DNA of 26,761 nt from Chara braunii (Eukaryota > Streptophyta > Charophyceae > Charales > Characeae). The notes under the pieces are model-generated. The model searched no databases. It was not told the DNA's origin and saw only the letters and a list, made by a program, of their open reading frames with translations. Positions 1-9,126 of this stretch are shown piece by piece. The stretch spans positions 1,496,041 through 1,522,801 of the forward strand of contig BFEA01000267.1 of the NCBI GenBank assembly GCA_003427395.1, in the 5' to 3' direction. Both the position numbers and the translations under genes were made by a program. The first letter of the stretch is position 1, and every line of letters begins with the position of its first letter.

Positions 1-35
1 AAAAAAAAAAAAACAGCCGTGGAGCATGGAATTTT

Positions 36-212
36 GGCGGGGGCGAGGTCCCACTAGCAAAGAGGATTGGATTCAAACACCTGAATCTGGCTTTGTTTTC
101 GGAAACGTGCAGAATGTCGAGATTGAACTGCTTTTCCGCATCTCTGCGTAAAACACGTCCAGATTCAGGATATTTATCCAACCCTCTTTGCTAGTGGGAC
201 CTCAACCCGGGT
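36..212. mobile_element. Foldback MITE with long inverted arms
   Basis: The left arm starts near 38 and its outer part reads GAGGTCCCACTAGCAAAGAG. The right arm ends near 210 and is its reverse complement. The complementarity continues inward for roughly 65-85 bases per arm, for example CCTGAATCTGG on the left and its complement CCAGATTCAGG near 160, so almost the whole element is one imperfect palindrome. It has no coding capacity. This is the structure of a non-autonomous foldback MITE. Its outer GGTCCCAC motif recurs in the next two elements. The superfamily is not assigned because no clear target-site duplication was seen. A poly-A run occupies 1-13. Confidence 0.7.
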
Positions 213-260
213 CGACAACAAAAGCGCAGGGAGGCTGTCGAAGGCCTATCGCCCACCCTC

Positions 261-312
261 CCGCGTGGTATCATTTTTTTTTTGTTTTGTTTTGTTTTTC
301 CGCGTGGTATCA
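261..312 (-). repeat. Tail-only retroposon insertion with 13-bp target-site duplication
   Basis: The 13-mer CCGCGTGGTATCA occurs at 261-273 and exactly again at 300-312. The 26 bases between are almost only T with three single G's, that is, a poly-A tail on the minus strand. Nothing else separates the two copies. This is the signature of target-primed reverse transcription that copied only a poly-A tail. The insertion would come from a LINE machinery acting in trans. Confidence 0.7.
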
Positions 313-330
313 GTTCAACTCTTATTTGGG

Positions 331-474
331 GCGCACACCAAACAAAAACGAAAAGAGTGCATCTGCCCATGAAAGGTGGAAGAGTACACTCTTAGCTTAC
401 GGCAAACCCACGAACCTGGCCATTTTCTGCAGGAAGATGCACTCGTTTCGTTTTTCGTTTCGTGTGCAGTGCGG
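331..474. repeat. Inverted-repeat (foldback) segment
   Basis: A left arm at about 331-364 (core CGAAAAGAGTGCATCT) is complementary to a right arm at about 434-474 (core AGATGCACTCGTTTCG), with a spacer of about 70 bases. It is probably another small non-autonomous foldback element. No target-site duplication was identified. Confidence 0.45.
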
Positions 475-1010
475 CTCGTTTGCAGTGCGGAGACGCCCTT
501 GCTTGCCTTCTGAAGCAGGTGCATTCCCAAGTTCCCAGCGACGCCCTTCTGCGAAACGACAAAAAGGAAAAAAAAAAAAAAAGAGAAAAAGAAAAGAACA
601 GACAACCCCCTCGCATCCCCTCCCGCCCTGCTATCTCGTCCGCCCTTCCTCCCAAGGAGGAAACAGTGGACGCTGACCGCAACCGACACGCACGACCTAC
701 CCAGCCTACCGGTCTTAGACTTGCGGGCGACCACACCCTTCCACGTGAATTTCGAAAGCCCGAAAAGGCCCCGCCAGAGCTTCATTGCGGTCGACGACAA
801 CGACAAAAAGACAATGGCACTAAGCGCAGCCTTTTGGCTGCGAACTTGGGGTCGGCGACATCTCAAGCCGTCGGCCGAATCCAACGGCTGATTTCCGTTG
901 GATTCCAACACAGCTCACCATTTCAACAGTCCATGGGTGCTGCCACCAACTGCCCCTAGGACTGTTAAATACTTAGCACAGAATGGAAAGTATAATTGGT
1001 CGAACTCGAA
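475..1010. other. Gene-free stretch
   Basis: No convincing gene or mobile element seen. Open frames on both strands are short, overlap each other and run through an A-rich purine tract at about 568-597. Confidence 0.5.
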
Positions 1011-1016
1011 CCTCCT

Positions 1017-1123
1017 CCGGGGCTAGGTCCCACTAAATACAGGAATTAAGCGATATTGACCGTCGATAGCAAAGATCAACGGCCAGATTCTGGTAATCCG
1101 TGCAAGTGGGACCTTGCCCCCGG
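1017..1123. mobile_element. Small MITE (about 107 bp)
   Basis: The ends form a terminal inverted repeat: GGGGCTAGGTCCCACT at the left and AGTGGGACCTTGCCCC at the right, differing at a couple of positions. The interior is weakly self-complementary (around TTGACCGTCGA and GATCAACGG) and non-coding. Its right end directly abuts the left end of the next TIR element, so the two are head to tail or nested. The termini resemble those of the 36-212 element. Confidence 0.62.
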
Positions 1124-1202
1124 GGGGCAAGTCCCACATGCACGGTTGAAGTTGAACTAGTTCAAACGTTGAACTGCAGTCTTCCCCCGAATACAACGTA
1201 CG

Positions 1203-1255
1203 GTCATTATAGCTGAATTTGGCGTATCTTTCGGTCTAAATTCAGCTATAATGAC
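1203..1255. repeat. Perfect 18-bp stem hairpin
   Basis: The arm GTCATTATAGCTGAATTT at 1203-1220 is exactly complementary to 1238-1255, with a 17-base loop. It could be a tiny foldback element or a transcribed hairpin. Nothing in the sequence decides between them. Confidence 0.6.
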
Positions 1256-1355
1256 GGTGTAGTCTTTTTTTGTTTCTTTTTTCTGGTTCAAGAAAAGTGC
1301 TAAATAAAAAATGCCTCCACCCTAATACAACGTCCGTCTACCCTGCCCATCTTCC

Positions 1356-1413
1356 GTTGAACTACATACCCCAAGTGGCGTGGGGTATGCCAGGGGGTAT
1401 GCCAGTGGGTTCA
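1356..1413. repeat. Imperfect foldback with GTTGAAC ends
   Basis: The segment opens with GTTGAACTACATACCCC and closes with GGGGTATGCCAGTGGGTTCAAC-like sequence in inverse orientation. The complementarity is interrupted and an extra GGGGTATGCCAG copy sits in the middle. Confidence 0.3.
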
Positions 1414-1440
1414 ACAGTGCTTGTGCCATCATTACCTGCT

Positions 1441-1485
1441 CGTGGGAGGACTCTCTGACAGCCGTGGGAGGACACTCTCTGACAG
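1441..1485. repeat. Short tandem duplication (22/23 bp x 2)
   Basis: CGTGGGAGGACTCTCTGACA is followed at once by a second copy with a 2-base CA insertion after GGA. Confidence 0.65.
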
Positions 1486-1890
1486 AGGCTGTTCATGCTG
1501 TCGTTGGCCGTGCAGGCCCAAACTCGTTTCTGTGAATGCACCGCCAGCGTGCTTTCCACGTTGGGCCAGGCACGTTCATTTCACTTTCTAGTGAGTCACT
1601 GGGGCCTCGGACTTTGCATAGTATGTGGAGCCTTTCACTGAGGTTTGTTGTATTTCTTCATTAAATTTTCTTTTTCAGGAAATACGGACAAAAGCTTTGA
1701 GCAACATTTGGCTCTTCATTTTTGTTTTTGGAAAACAGGGAAAAAAAGCTTTCAAGATTGTGAAGAAGAAGACCACGGGGCCACGGTTTGGTGGTTTGAT
1801 ATCTCCAAGCTTTCCTACTATCGTTTTGACCGTTTGACGGTCTTGGACTTTTGATCCACCTCGCAAAGGGCGTCATGTTGATGTTATAGT

Positions 1891-1899
1891 GGTTGGAAG

Positions 1900-1934
<35 letters not shown>

Positions 1935-2018
1935 AGGTGCAGGGGCCATTACCCGGCTTCGGCTAAGAATCTTTTTTTGATGAAGAACTCAAAAATTGAA
2001 TACTATGGTGGAAGTTAC
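1891..2018 (-). mobile_element. Truncated retroposon with poly-A tail and target-site duplication
   Basis: GGTTGGAAGTTAC (1891-1903) and GGTGGAAGTTAC (2007-2018) flank the insert. The insert begins with 30 T's (1904-1933), a minus-strand poly-A tail, followed by about 70 bases that start with the conserved-looking tail GGGGCCATTACCCGGCTTC. It is therefore the 3' terminus of a SINE or LINE inserted on the minus strand and severely 5'-truncated. A related tail lies in the opposite orientation near 2384-2407. Confidence 0.55.
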
Positions 2019-2383
2019 AAATGGACAGATTTGAAGAAAGCTATGCAGCAGTTGAACCTTGTGATCCACATCAGGACAGTTCAGGGAAAGGGAGCACAGT
2101 CTTTCTTTTCCTAAAAGAGAGAAAAGAGTACTGCAGTTGCCCTCAGTATTCCTTGGCATTGTACTCGTTAAATTATTGGTTGATCGTATAGCCGGATGGA
2201 TGGCAGAGCCAATAGATTGAGTCTCATGCAGAGCCTGAGAGTGAGTCGATGAACGCAAAAGGAAGTATCTTATGATTGGCAATACCATTTCAAAAACTTT
2301 CGGTCTGAGCTTCAACGTGGAATTTTTGGAAGGATTTCTTTTTCTGCAACGCTATGGGACCGTGGACCCGGTTTCCAGCACAA

Positions 2384-2407
2384 GCCAAAGCTGGGTAATG
2401 GCCCCGG
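2384..2407 (+). repeat. Second copy of the retroposon 3'-tail motif
   Basis: GCCAAAGCTGGGTAATGGCC is the inverted counterpart of the motif at 1942-1964. It has no poly-A beside it here. It may be an older copy of the same SINE/LINE 3' end, or the pair may form a TIR of about 18 bp. I prefer the retroposon reading because of the tail and duplication at the first copy. Confidence 0.35.
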
Positions 2408-2863
2408 TAAATTTTGCGGGTTTGTTTGTGAGGAATTCCCGGCCTCTTTCTCTCCAATTTAACAATGAAATGATCAAGTTCTTGAGAACGTGTCACACCT
2501 TTGTGTTGGACTAGTTCAACGGTGCATGTGGGACTTGGCCCTCGGCCCCTCGGGGCATGACCATTTTTTGCTTGTATTTTGTTTGTTCACCCTCAAGCGG
2601 GGGAAGAAGAGTCGATGGCCTTTAAAGTAGTTTTCTGGTCACTTCTGCCTTCTTTTGTTGGTGTTTTTTTACACAAAACTCGTACCATTTTATTAACACC
2701 CATTATTTTTTTTGCACAAAACACACACCAGTTTATTACAGAACAAGGGGAGACTCCCTGGACAGGCAGCGCTGGCAAGGGAACTGCGGGTGCCGGGCGC
2801 TGCCACAGGTCGGAGCACTAGGGCCAGTCCCTGTACCTCCCCTTTCTCCCCCACCTAGCATAT

Positions 2864-3165
2864 TGTAGCTCAGTGGTTAAAGCACCCATTGGAAATGCGC
2901 ATTTATTTGGTACGAGGTTGCAGGTTCAAAACTCCGCAGCCTTGCACATGGACACCGGCACAGCATTAGAATGACGCACAGCTGGACACACACTCCCCTG
3001 GGCTGACGCATGGTACTATTACAGACACTGCCTGCGCACCACCCAGGGGATCAGTCCATGTGTGTTGTATGCTGGTCTAGACTTCACGTTGGTTGCTTGC
3101 TGTTGTTGGCTTTGGTCGCTCTGATGATCTCCCCCAGCCTAGATATTTCACACAATATATCCACT
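2864..3165 (+). mobile_element. tRNA-derived SINE (putative)
   Basis: An A-box-like TGTAGCTCAGTGG at 2864-2876 is followed 46 bases later by a B-box-like GGTTCAAAACTCC at 2923-2935, the internal RNA polymerase III promoter layout of a tRNA-derived SINE head. The insert between the boxes is longer than the D-to-T spacing of most tRNAs and the sequence does not fold into a proper cloverleaf by eye, so it is not a functional tRNA. The non-tRNA body seems to run to about 3165. No clear tail or target-site duplication was found. Confidence 0.45.
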
Positions 3166-3171
3166 TCCTGG

Positions 3172-3245
3172 GGTGGTGCATGGCAGTCTCATACTGTAGG
3201 TCACAGGTTCAAGTCCGACGGACTTTGGGGGGGTCCTGTCCAGAT
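3172..3245 (+). repeat. Second tRNA-like segment
   Basis: A good B-box match, GGTTCAAGTCC, lies at 3206-3216. Upstream is a poor A-box candidate, TGGTGCATGGC, and between them CTCATACTGTAGGTCACA resembles a tRNA anticodon-arm region. It could be a second SINE head or a dimeric SINE monomer. A short CA repeat follows. Confidence 0.3.
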
Positions 3246-3288
3246 AGGTCTGTCTCTAGAAATTTTATACACACACACATGAGACACT

Positions 3289-5608
3289 TGTGACGCCCGG
3301 CGCGACTTCCTGATCAGAGTGGGATGTGGGCCTGGAAGTGCGAAAAGGGGTGTGGCAAGGATTTTTGGGAAATTGGGGGTGGAGTCCCAGGTCAGAACTG
3401 AGATCTCCTGTGGCAAGGTTTCAGGGGCATAGGTGCAACGAGGCTAAGGGACAGGTTACTTTCGGTCTGATGGTGGTTGATGTCGTGCAGCATAAGGCAG
3501 ATGGCATGCGCGGTGCATCCTGGGGCCGTCCGATCCTCCCGTTCTAGTGACGGCGGATCGGGAGAGGTCCGTTCGCGAGGTTGCGATTTCTATGGGTCGG
3601 ACCTCCGGGTGTGGACACGTGGCGATTGACGTCGCACGTTACGGTTAGGCTCCGTACTTCCAGAGGCTCAGCGGTTGCCACGCCGTCTGCAATTTCTGCA
3701 CGGCGTAGGGGGCCAATACGGGGATATAGAATTCCACGGTACCACTGTAAGTTGGTGGTATGGGAGGAGGAGATGGAAGGGAGGGAAATCGGTAGTGATA
3801 ACGACAAAGCCGGGGGATATGAAATATTGCGTGTTAGAAGTAGTCGGGTAGTCGGGGCCCCTCAGGTCGCTGGTTATAGCGCGGTGAAAGTCCCTGGCAC
3901 ACAGCCGGTCGTTCTCGGTTAGACAGGGGAATTCCGGATTTCTCAAATTCCCCCGCAGCCTGAGCTGTTCTTCCCAATATTCTCGGTACTCCGGATCCCG
4001 CGACATCTTGTCATTTCGGCAAGAACGCTATCATAGCCCGCGTGTAGGCTTGCAGACACGCGTGTAGGCCTCGTCCCTTTCGGTCGGGTTTACAAGCGTG
4101 TGCACAAACTCTCGCAAAGGGAAAAGTCTGCAATCATCTCGATACCGGAGGTGCCAAGTCCACCAGTGATCGCGAATCGACCGCGTGTGGACCCGTGTAG
4201 GTCGCGCTTATTAGATCGCGCTTACACGTGTGCACACGAGGTGTTCGATCACACATATGCTCGTCACCCGATTCTCATGCAAGAGGGTTTAAGTCCTATA
4301 TGCAAAATCGCCATGGGGCGGAGACAATCACCCAGCAATCCAATCCGCAAACAATCATTTTCGATCATGCAAAATGACATCGCACACATCAGACACCGCA
4401 ACCACATCAAGCTCTTATCGTGAAAGGGCCAACGTCGAGACAAAGATGCCGAAGGAAAATAAGGGCGAATTGCCCGAGCCGAAATCAAAACTTATATACA
4501 AAAGCAAAGGAGAAGACAAAGAAAATTACAACTCCACGTCCATCAACCTCAACTCTCTCTCTCTCCCACTCTCCGATGCGGAAAGTCCACGCACCAACCC
4601 ACGAAGTTGTCACCCCGCTTAGTCCTCCTGTGCCCGTCAAGTTCACCAACGTGCTACAGTCCGTCATAGCCCCACGCGTCAACCCCGCACATTTGGCACC
4701 AGCTCGTCGGGTCGCCCAACTCCCACTTCAACTCACCTCTTACTTCGCTCATGAGTCGACCCTCACTGATCGCGCTACCCCGAGCTTCCAACAACTGTTT
4801 AAGAGAGCTATCGAATCGCGCAGGGGAAATTTATAGCGTGCATGCATGCGCGACGAACACGGAATTGCAAGGACTTAGAGGGAGAGAAGGGGAGGGAGTG
4901 CATGCGTTCTGCATGGCCAGATTGCGGCGTGGGCGACGTAGCCATTCTCCACGCATCGATCCGATCATGCAGCCCGCGGGCCAACTAGACACAGCAAAGA
5001 AGAGAGAGGGCGGGAAAGACGAAGCTCAACAAGAAAGATACAGTTACAAGGGCGCCCCGACCAAAATTACAGTTACACTCAAGATTAAGGGCGTCGACTA
5101 ATCATAGCTCTATTGCAACCGCAAAAAGAAGCGCGAGAGCAAAAAGCACCGTGCGGCAAAAGAAATTTTGAATTCCTAAATTCCTATCTAATGTAAAAAC
5201 GCAAAAAGAACTTTAATAAAGCATAAATCCCAAAAAGAAAGTCCGAAATTTTGAGAGTCATCGAGGGCTCGACAAGATTCGAAAAAGAAATTCAAAAAGA
5301 AAGAATCGAAACTCCCGCACGATTACCGCGCCGAAAACCCGGCAGTAGAACAAGAAAGAAGCGACGTCAACCATTATTAATCCCGCCTCCGTTGGCGCGC
5401 CAACCACTCAATCGACCATCCCGGGACTCGCCCAGCCCTAGCCCCAGCCATTCGAAAAGAAGCGACGTAAAAAGAAGAATCAAACAAGGACACCGATGCA
5501 ATTTTCCCGTTAGATCCCATCTCTCATAATTGGCCCAACCTTCCCAGCTTAGGACCCTTCATTATCGTCGCGCAGAAAATCGCGCGGAACGAGAATTGGT
5601 TCATCACA
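3289..5608. mobile_element. Putative LTR, copy A (2.3 kb)
   Basis: The segment begins TGTGACGCCC and ends TCACA, a TG...CA element with a 5-bp terminal inverted repeat. It is homologous along its length to 19689-22320 in the same orientation. Shared landmarks include CTTCCTGATC near the start, GGGGTGGAGTCCCAGGTC, CGTGCAGCATAAGGCAGATG, GGATATGAAATATTGCGTGT, TGTCACCCCGCTT, ACCAGCTCGTCGG and CTGCATGGCCAGA. It has no coding capacity. Long LTRs of this type occur in Ty3/gypsy-like elements of green plants, and some begin with TGTGACGCCC. No 5-bp target-site duplication matches across its flanks (ACACT versus TATGT), so it may be one end of a larger decayed element rather than a solo LTR. Its transcriptional orientation is not known. 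Confidence 0.6.
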
Positions 5609-6342
5609 TATGTGACGCCCTGGGGGTTCCAATCTTAAGCAAGCTCCCGCTTGCTTAGTCATCACGACACATGTCGATCTCTCTAATCGATCGACATGCG
5701 GAGCTCTCTTCGTTGCCACTTACCGTTCGATAAGAGTGTGGACGTCATTCAAGGTGACATACGTAGGCTCCATCCTACACATTCCTCGGGAAGGGCTCTC
5801 GTCTTTCGAAGGAGGAGATCGTTCGTGCCATCGCCGTGACACGTGCCATGCAACCGCGCATCAGTGACCAGCGGGAAGAGGAAAGGGAAGGCGTATATGG
5901 GGGCATGGGCATGGGGAGGGGGAGGGTTGGTTGGGAGCGGGGGTAGGAAGCGTTTCATCCCTGCTACCGTCACCGGAAGCTCCTGGTAGCGTATGATTCG
6001 ATGGAAGCGAGGGAAACGGGTGCCACTATGGGCGAGAGACGTGAGATAGTCGGGGTAGAGGGTGGGGAAGGTGCGGAAGAGGGTCGTCCGGGATCGATCA
6101 TGGTTTTTGCACGCGGGGATAGTCCCCGTGATTGTGCAATAGACCTCGATTATATTGTGGCCCCGCCATGCGGCACTAAAGAGAAGGACGTGGAGACAAA
6201 AGACAGGGGTGGCACACTGAGTAGAGGGGTGGGGTGTACTGTGACAGCGAGGCGGGTAGCGTAGAAGTGACGGAAGGTGTCGGTGGGGAAGGGGTTGTGG
6301 GGGAAGGAGATCGGGGCGGTGATCTGGCGAAGGGTGAGGTAA
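5609..6342. other. GC-rich flank of LTR copy A with two hairpins, no gene
   Basis: Directly after the LTR end the sequence repeats TGTGACGCCC (5611-5620). Two strong hairpins follow: AAGCAAGCTCCCGCTTGCTT (5637-5656) and a stem of CATGTCGAT with ATCGACATG (5670-5698). The rest has only short, overlapping open frames on both strands. It may be decayed internal or untranslated sequence of the same element. Confidence 0.4.
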
Positions 6343-7108
6343 TCAAGGGGACGACAGGATAACGACCGGGGACGAAGCCCGATGCCCCGCATCGATACGT
6401 GTACGAACTGGGGGACGGGTGGAGGGGGAGGGGAATCGGCTTCGTCGTCTCCGTGTCGGTGCGCTCAAAGTCTCGGCAGCAGGGTCCCCATTATCGATCC
6501 TGGGTGGCTCAGGGTCCTTGGTCGGATCGTCCGGAATTGGTAGATCCACGCCGCTCGCGTACTCCAGCGGCTGCGTCCCGGCCGCGATTTCTTCTCTCCG
6601 TCGCGCTTCCACCTCCGGATCTTCTTTCAGGACCTCTGCGTGGTCCGCCTCCTCACCCAGACTCTCCCACTCAGATCCTTCCTCGTCCTCCTCTTGATCT
6701 TCTTCTTCTTCTTCTTCTCCGCTCGTCTCCTCTTTGTTGTGCTCTCGCTATAACTCCCTTCCTCCGGGGTTTCTTCCTCCTCGCCCTCTTCTTCTTCCTC
6801 CTCTACCGCTATCGCTCGTCTTCAGATACCGCCTGGGGCTGGAAGAAAAGGATGCCGATGATCCCCCGGGGATTTAGGTACCCCGATCGCGACGGGTAGC
6901 TGCCACCTCCTGCTCTCTCCTCCAGACAGGCCGACCACCGCAGATACGACGTCAAGCTTCGCGGAAGGACGTGTGGCACCGGGCTTTCGTCGCACTACGA
7001 TATGATGTCGAGGGGGAGGTCGTCGATAAGCTGCACAAAGGGGACGGAGAGCTCCCACACAATCAATTGCCGATGGCCGGGTTGCACTGCTCTGAAAACG
7101 AACCCGAG
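6343..7108 (-). pseudogene. Decayed acidic, E-rich coding region (transposon gag-like?)
   Basis: On the minus strand protein-like sequence continues across several frames. From 7108 it reads LGFVFRAVQPGHRQLIVWEL and continues to LDIIS before a stop. Near 6900-6815 another frame reads YPSRSGYLNPRGIIG. Next come a Glu-rich run with TPEEGSYSES, then a second Glu run, GSEWESLGEEADHAEVLKED, RRREEIAAGTQPLEYASG and an Arg/Ser/Pro-rich end finishing SSPVVILSSP at 6343. At least two frame changes and internal stops break it. The composition suggests a degenerate gag-like or other element-encoded protein lying beside LTR copy A. I recall similar E-rich blocks in Chara predicted proteins, but this is unverified memory. 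No catalytic motif was seen. Confidence 0.45.
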
Positions 7109-7386
7109 GAGATCTCCTTCCACCTCCGTTCTCTAGGCCTGGATGATTAGCAGTTCCACGCTCTCTCTCGCAGCGCGATGCTCACTGTCCCGCGTCCACG
7201 TCAGCTCCACTTCCACCAGGCACAACGAAAGAGTGAGGTACCGCTCGCACCACACCTCCCAATGTCCCGGCTCGATGAGAGGAACGACGAGTGGTTGGTT
7301 ACAGAAAGAAAGACAGGGATGGAGAGCAGACTGCCAGAAGGTGGGGAAGAGAGAGGGGAGGGCAAAGGTCGAGATCTAGGACCGGT

Positions 7387-7869
7387 TCATTGAGGGCGCA
7401 GAAAAGGGACGAGCTCCGGGAGCGCTACCGCCAGCTCGTGTCGAGACGTGCGGAGCCCATTGACATCGACGCTGTTGGTGACGACGAGGATGTCGCCGTG
7501 CCGCGCAAGCCACTGGCTCCACACCTGCGCTAACTGTTCACCGCACTCCCTTCGCGATGCCCGGATGGCCGTATGCCTTGTAGGATCCAGCGCGCTCATG
7601 TCCCCGTTGAAGACGACGATGGTAGACATGTGGCTGATCCCTGGTGCCGAAAGCCGTCGATAAGCCGATGCCTCGGCCAACATGAGTGTCTGGCTATGGG
7701 TCGTAAAACGAAACTCTGTTGCCGCATACACCCCAGTGGTGCTGAAAAACTGCACAAATCGGAGAAGATCCGGACTGATCCGTGGATGATGGACTTGGGT
7801 GATCGTCGAAATATCGCCACGTGGTGCCAGCATGTGATCGCCAAGAACCTGTTCGGCGGAAAAACTCAT
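7387..7869 (-). pseudogene. Hypothetical protein fragment (about 160 aa), upstream partner of the acidic region
   Basis: The frame is open from the ATG at 7869 to a stop at 7387. An earlier in-frame start at 8028 would add Asn-rich and hydrophobic residues that look like untranslated sequence. The text is protein-like: MSFSAEQVLGDHMLAPRGD, then HHPRISPDLLRFVQFFS, YAATEFRFTTHSQTLMLAEA, YRRLSAPGISHMSTIVVFNG, ARHGDILVVTNSVDVNG and ELAVALPELVPF. It looks like an alpha/beta or helical globular fold without motifs I can name. It lies about 280 bases before the first piece of the acidic coding region on the same strand, so both may derive from one element gene broken by frameshifts. The opposite strand is also open here (7291-7533), which lowers certainty. 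Confidence 0.42.
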
Positions 7870-8029
7870 GGCGATGGTTGTGGGGACGGAGTGTCTGCAG
7901 GGGAGCGAGACAGAGAAGGAAAGGGTGATAAGCAGGTGTCGTCCTCTTCCGTACTGGAGGAGGGGGCGGACGAAGGTGGAGATTGAGAGGTGGTTGTTGT
8001 TGTTGCCCGCGTTATTGTTCAAAGTCACC

Positions 8030-8780
8030 TTCTCCGCCGCACTGCTATCCTACTTCGAAAGAGACTACAGACTGTGTTTCTAGGCAACAACCTGCATTTC
8101 AGAGTATTTGACCAGTGTGCTTCGGATCGCGGACCATGCGGATGGCTGAACTGCTGCTGCTAAAGAACCATACCGGAGTCGTACTACCGTAGAGTGCAGA
8201 TGTTGCTCCTTGGCAAGAGCGGTATTGTTGTTGATCTCAATGGTGGCATGGCTGTTGTGTCCATGTTCTGGTATGGAGAAGCTACAACGAACGCGCATAA
8301 AGATCACAGGGCTGGTCTGCGATATTTCAACAACCATTTTGTTTTACCCGCCTTGAGGGCTTTGCTGCATGTGACACTGGACATCACTGTCACAGTTGTG
8401 AACGACTGTTGTTCTTTGGCTATGCACACTGTTTCTGCTGCATAAGTGCGACATCTCATTTGCAGTAAGGACGCGGCCCTTCTTGGCTGCGTGGCTGCTC
8501 ATCGGTCAGGGGTCGAAGCACCATGACTAGGGAGGACCGATCAGAATCTGTAAGGGGGTCATTACTGCTACTTGGAAGTCTGTCAGAGTGAGGTTGCTCT
8601 GCATTTTGACTACGGACCGACCGACGTTGCTGCGTTTCGACCACCATTGTGAGGCCCTCAGGCACATCCAGATTGCAAGGCCCTCTCCAGCGAGTCTGAG
8701 TGCACCTCCCTTATATCTGAGAGTCTGAACTTCCTCTTTCTATCATTCTCAGTCTAAGTCTAGTCCATTGGTGCTGAGAG
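8030..8780. other. No recognisable gene
   Basis: A short plus-strand frame at 8194-8442 (containing KSGIVVDLNGGMAVVSMFWY) is open but has no family signature, conserved start context or neighbour support. I see no RNA gene or repeat here. Confidence 0.4.
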
Positions 8781-8793
8781 GAAGGCGGCAGGC

Positions 8794-8870
8794 GGGATTG
8801 AAACCCGTAGGACCGCGTCAAGGCATCTGTGGGAAGTTCGCCCCACCAAGTGAGGGAGCTCTGCCGGAAC
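8794..8870 (-). repeat. tRNA-like segment, possible SINE head
   Basis: On the minus strand the sequence at 8806-8794 reads GGGTTTCAATCCC, a B-box/T-arm-like stem-loop (CGGG/CCCG with a seven-base loop). About 45-60 bases upstream, GAGCTCCCTCACTTGGTGGG resembles a D-arm. Anticodon and acceptor stems are not convincing, so this is at most a tRNA-derived fragment. Confidence 0.25.
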
Positions 8871-9126
8871 CCGGGCGGGGTTCTGGAGGCAGGGAACTTC
8901 AAGTATAATTTTGTCTGACGCATGTGATCTCTTCCCCTAACTGTTATCATTTGGGTATCTGAATATAACTATGAAAGGTTATTATCTTTATCTTTATGTA
9001 TGTCAGGACATGTTTTATGAAGGTTACATAAACAAATATATATAAGAGGTCAGATAAACTTTGAGTGAATTCAGACGAAGGAATTGGGAGAAGGCGGGAT
9101 GAAGGTGTTTTTGCATGCTTTTGATT

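Larger units (their letters stand above)
1125..2540. mobile_element. Composite TIR DNA element, about 1.4 kb
   Basis: The left end reads GGCAAGTCCCACATGCAC followed by GTTGAA and the near-palindrome TTGAACTAGTTCAA (1152-1165). The right end at about 2505-2539 is its inverted counterpart, with TTGGACTAGTTCAA followed by CGGTGCATGTGGGACTTG. The TIR is about 30-40 bp. The interior has no recognisable transposase and holds a hairpin (1203-1255), a small foldback around 1356-1413, a retroposed tail (1904-2006) and AT-rich filler. It is best read as a non-autonomous, secondarily invaded DNA transposon. The target-site duplication is unclear because both flanks are C/G-rich. Confidence 0.55.

Noticed and set aside
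262-312. TGGTATCA as a tRNA-Met primer-binding site of an LTR retrotransposon
   Set aside because: Both copies belong to an exact 13-bp duplication around a poly-T insert, no LTR end precedes them and the match stops after eight bases.
2864-2940. Functional tRNA gene
   Set aside because: Box A and B exist, but spacing and stems do not form a cloverleaf; a SINE head is more likely.
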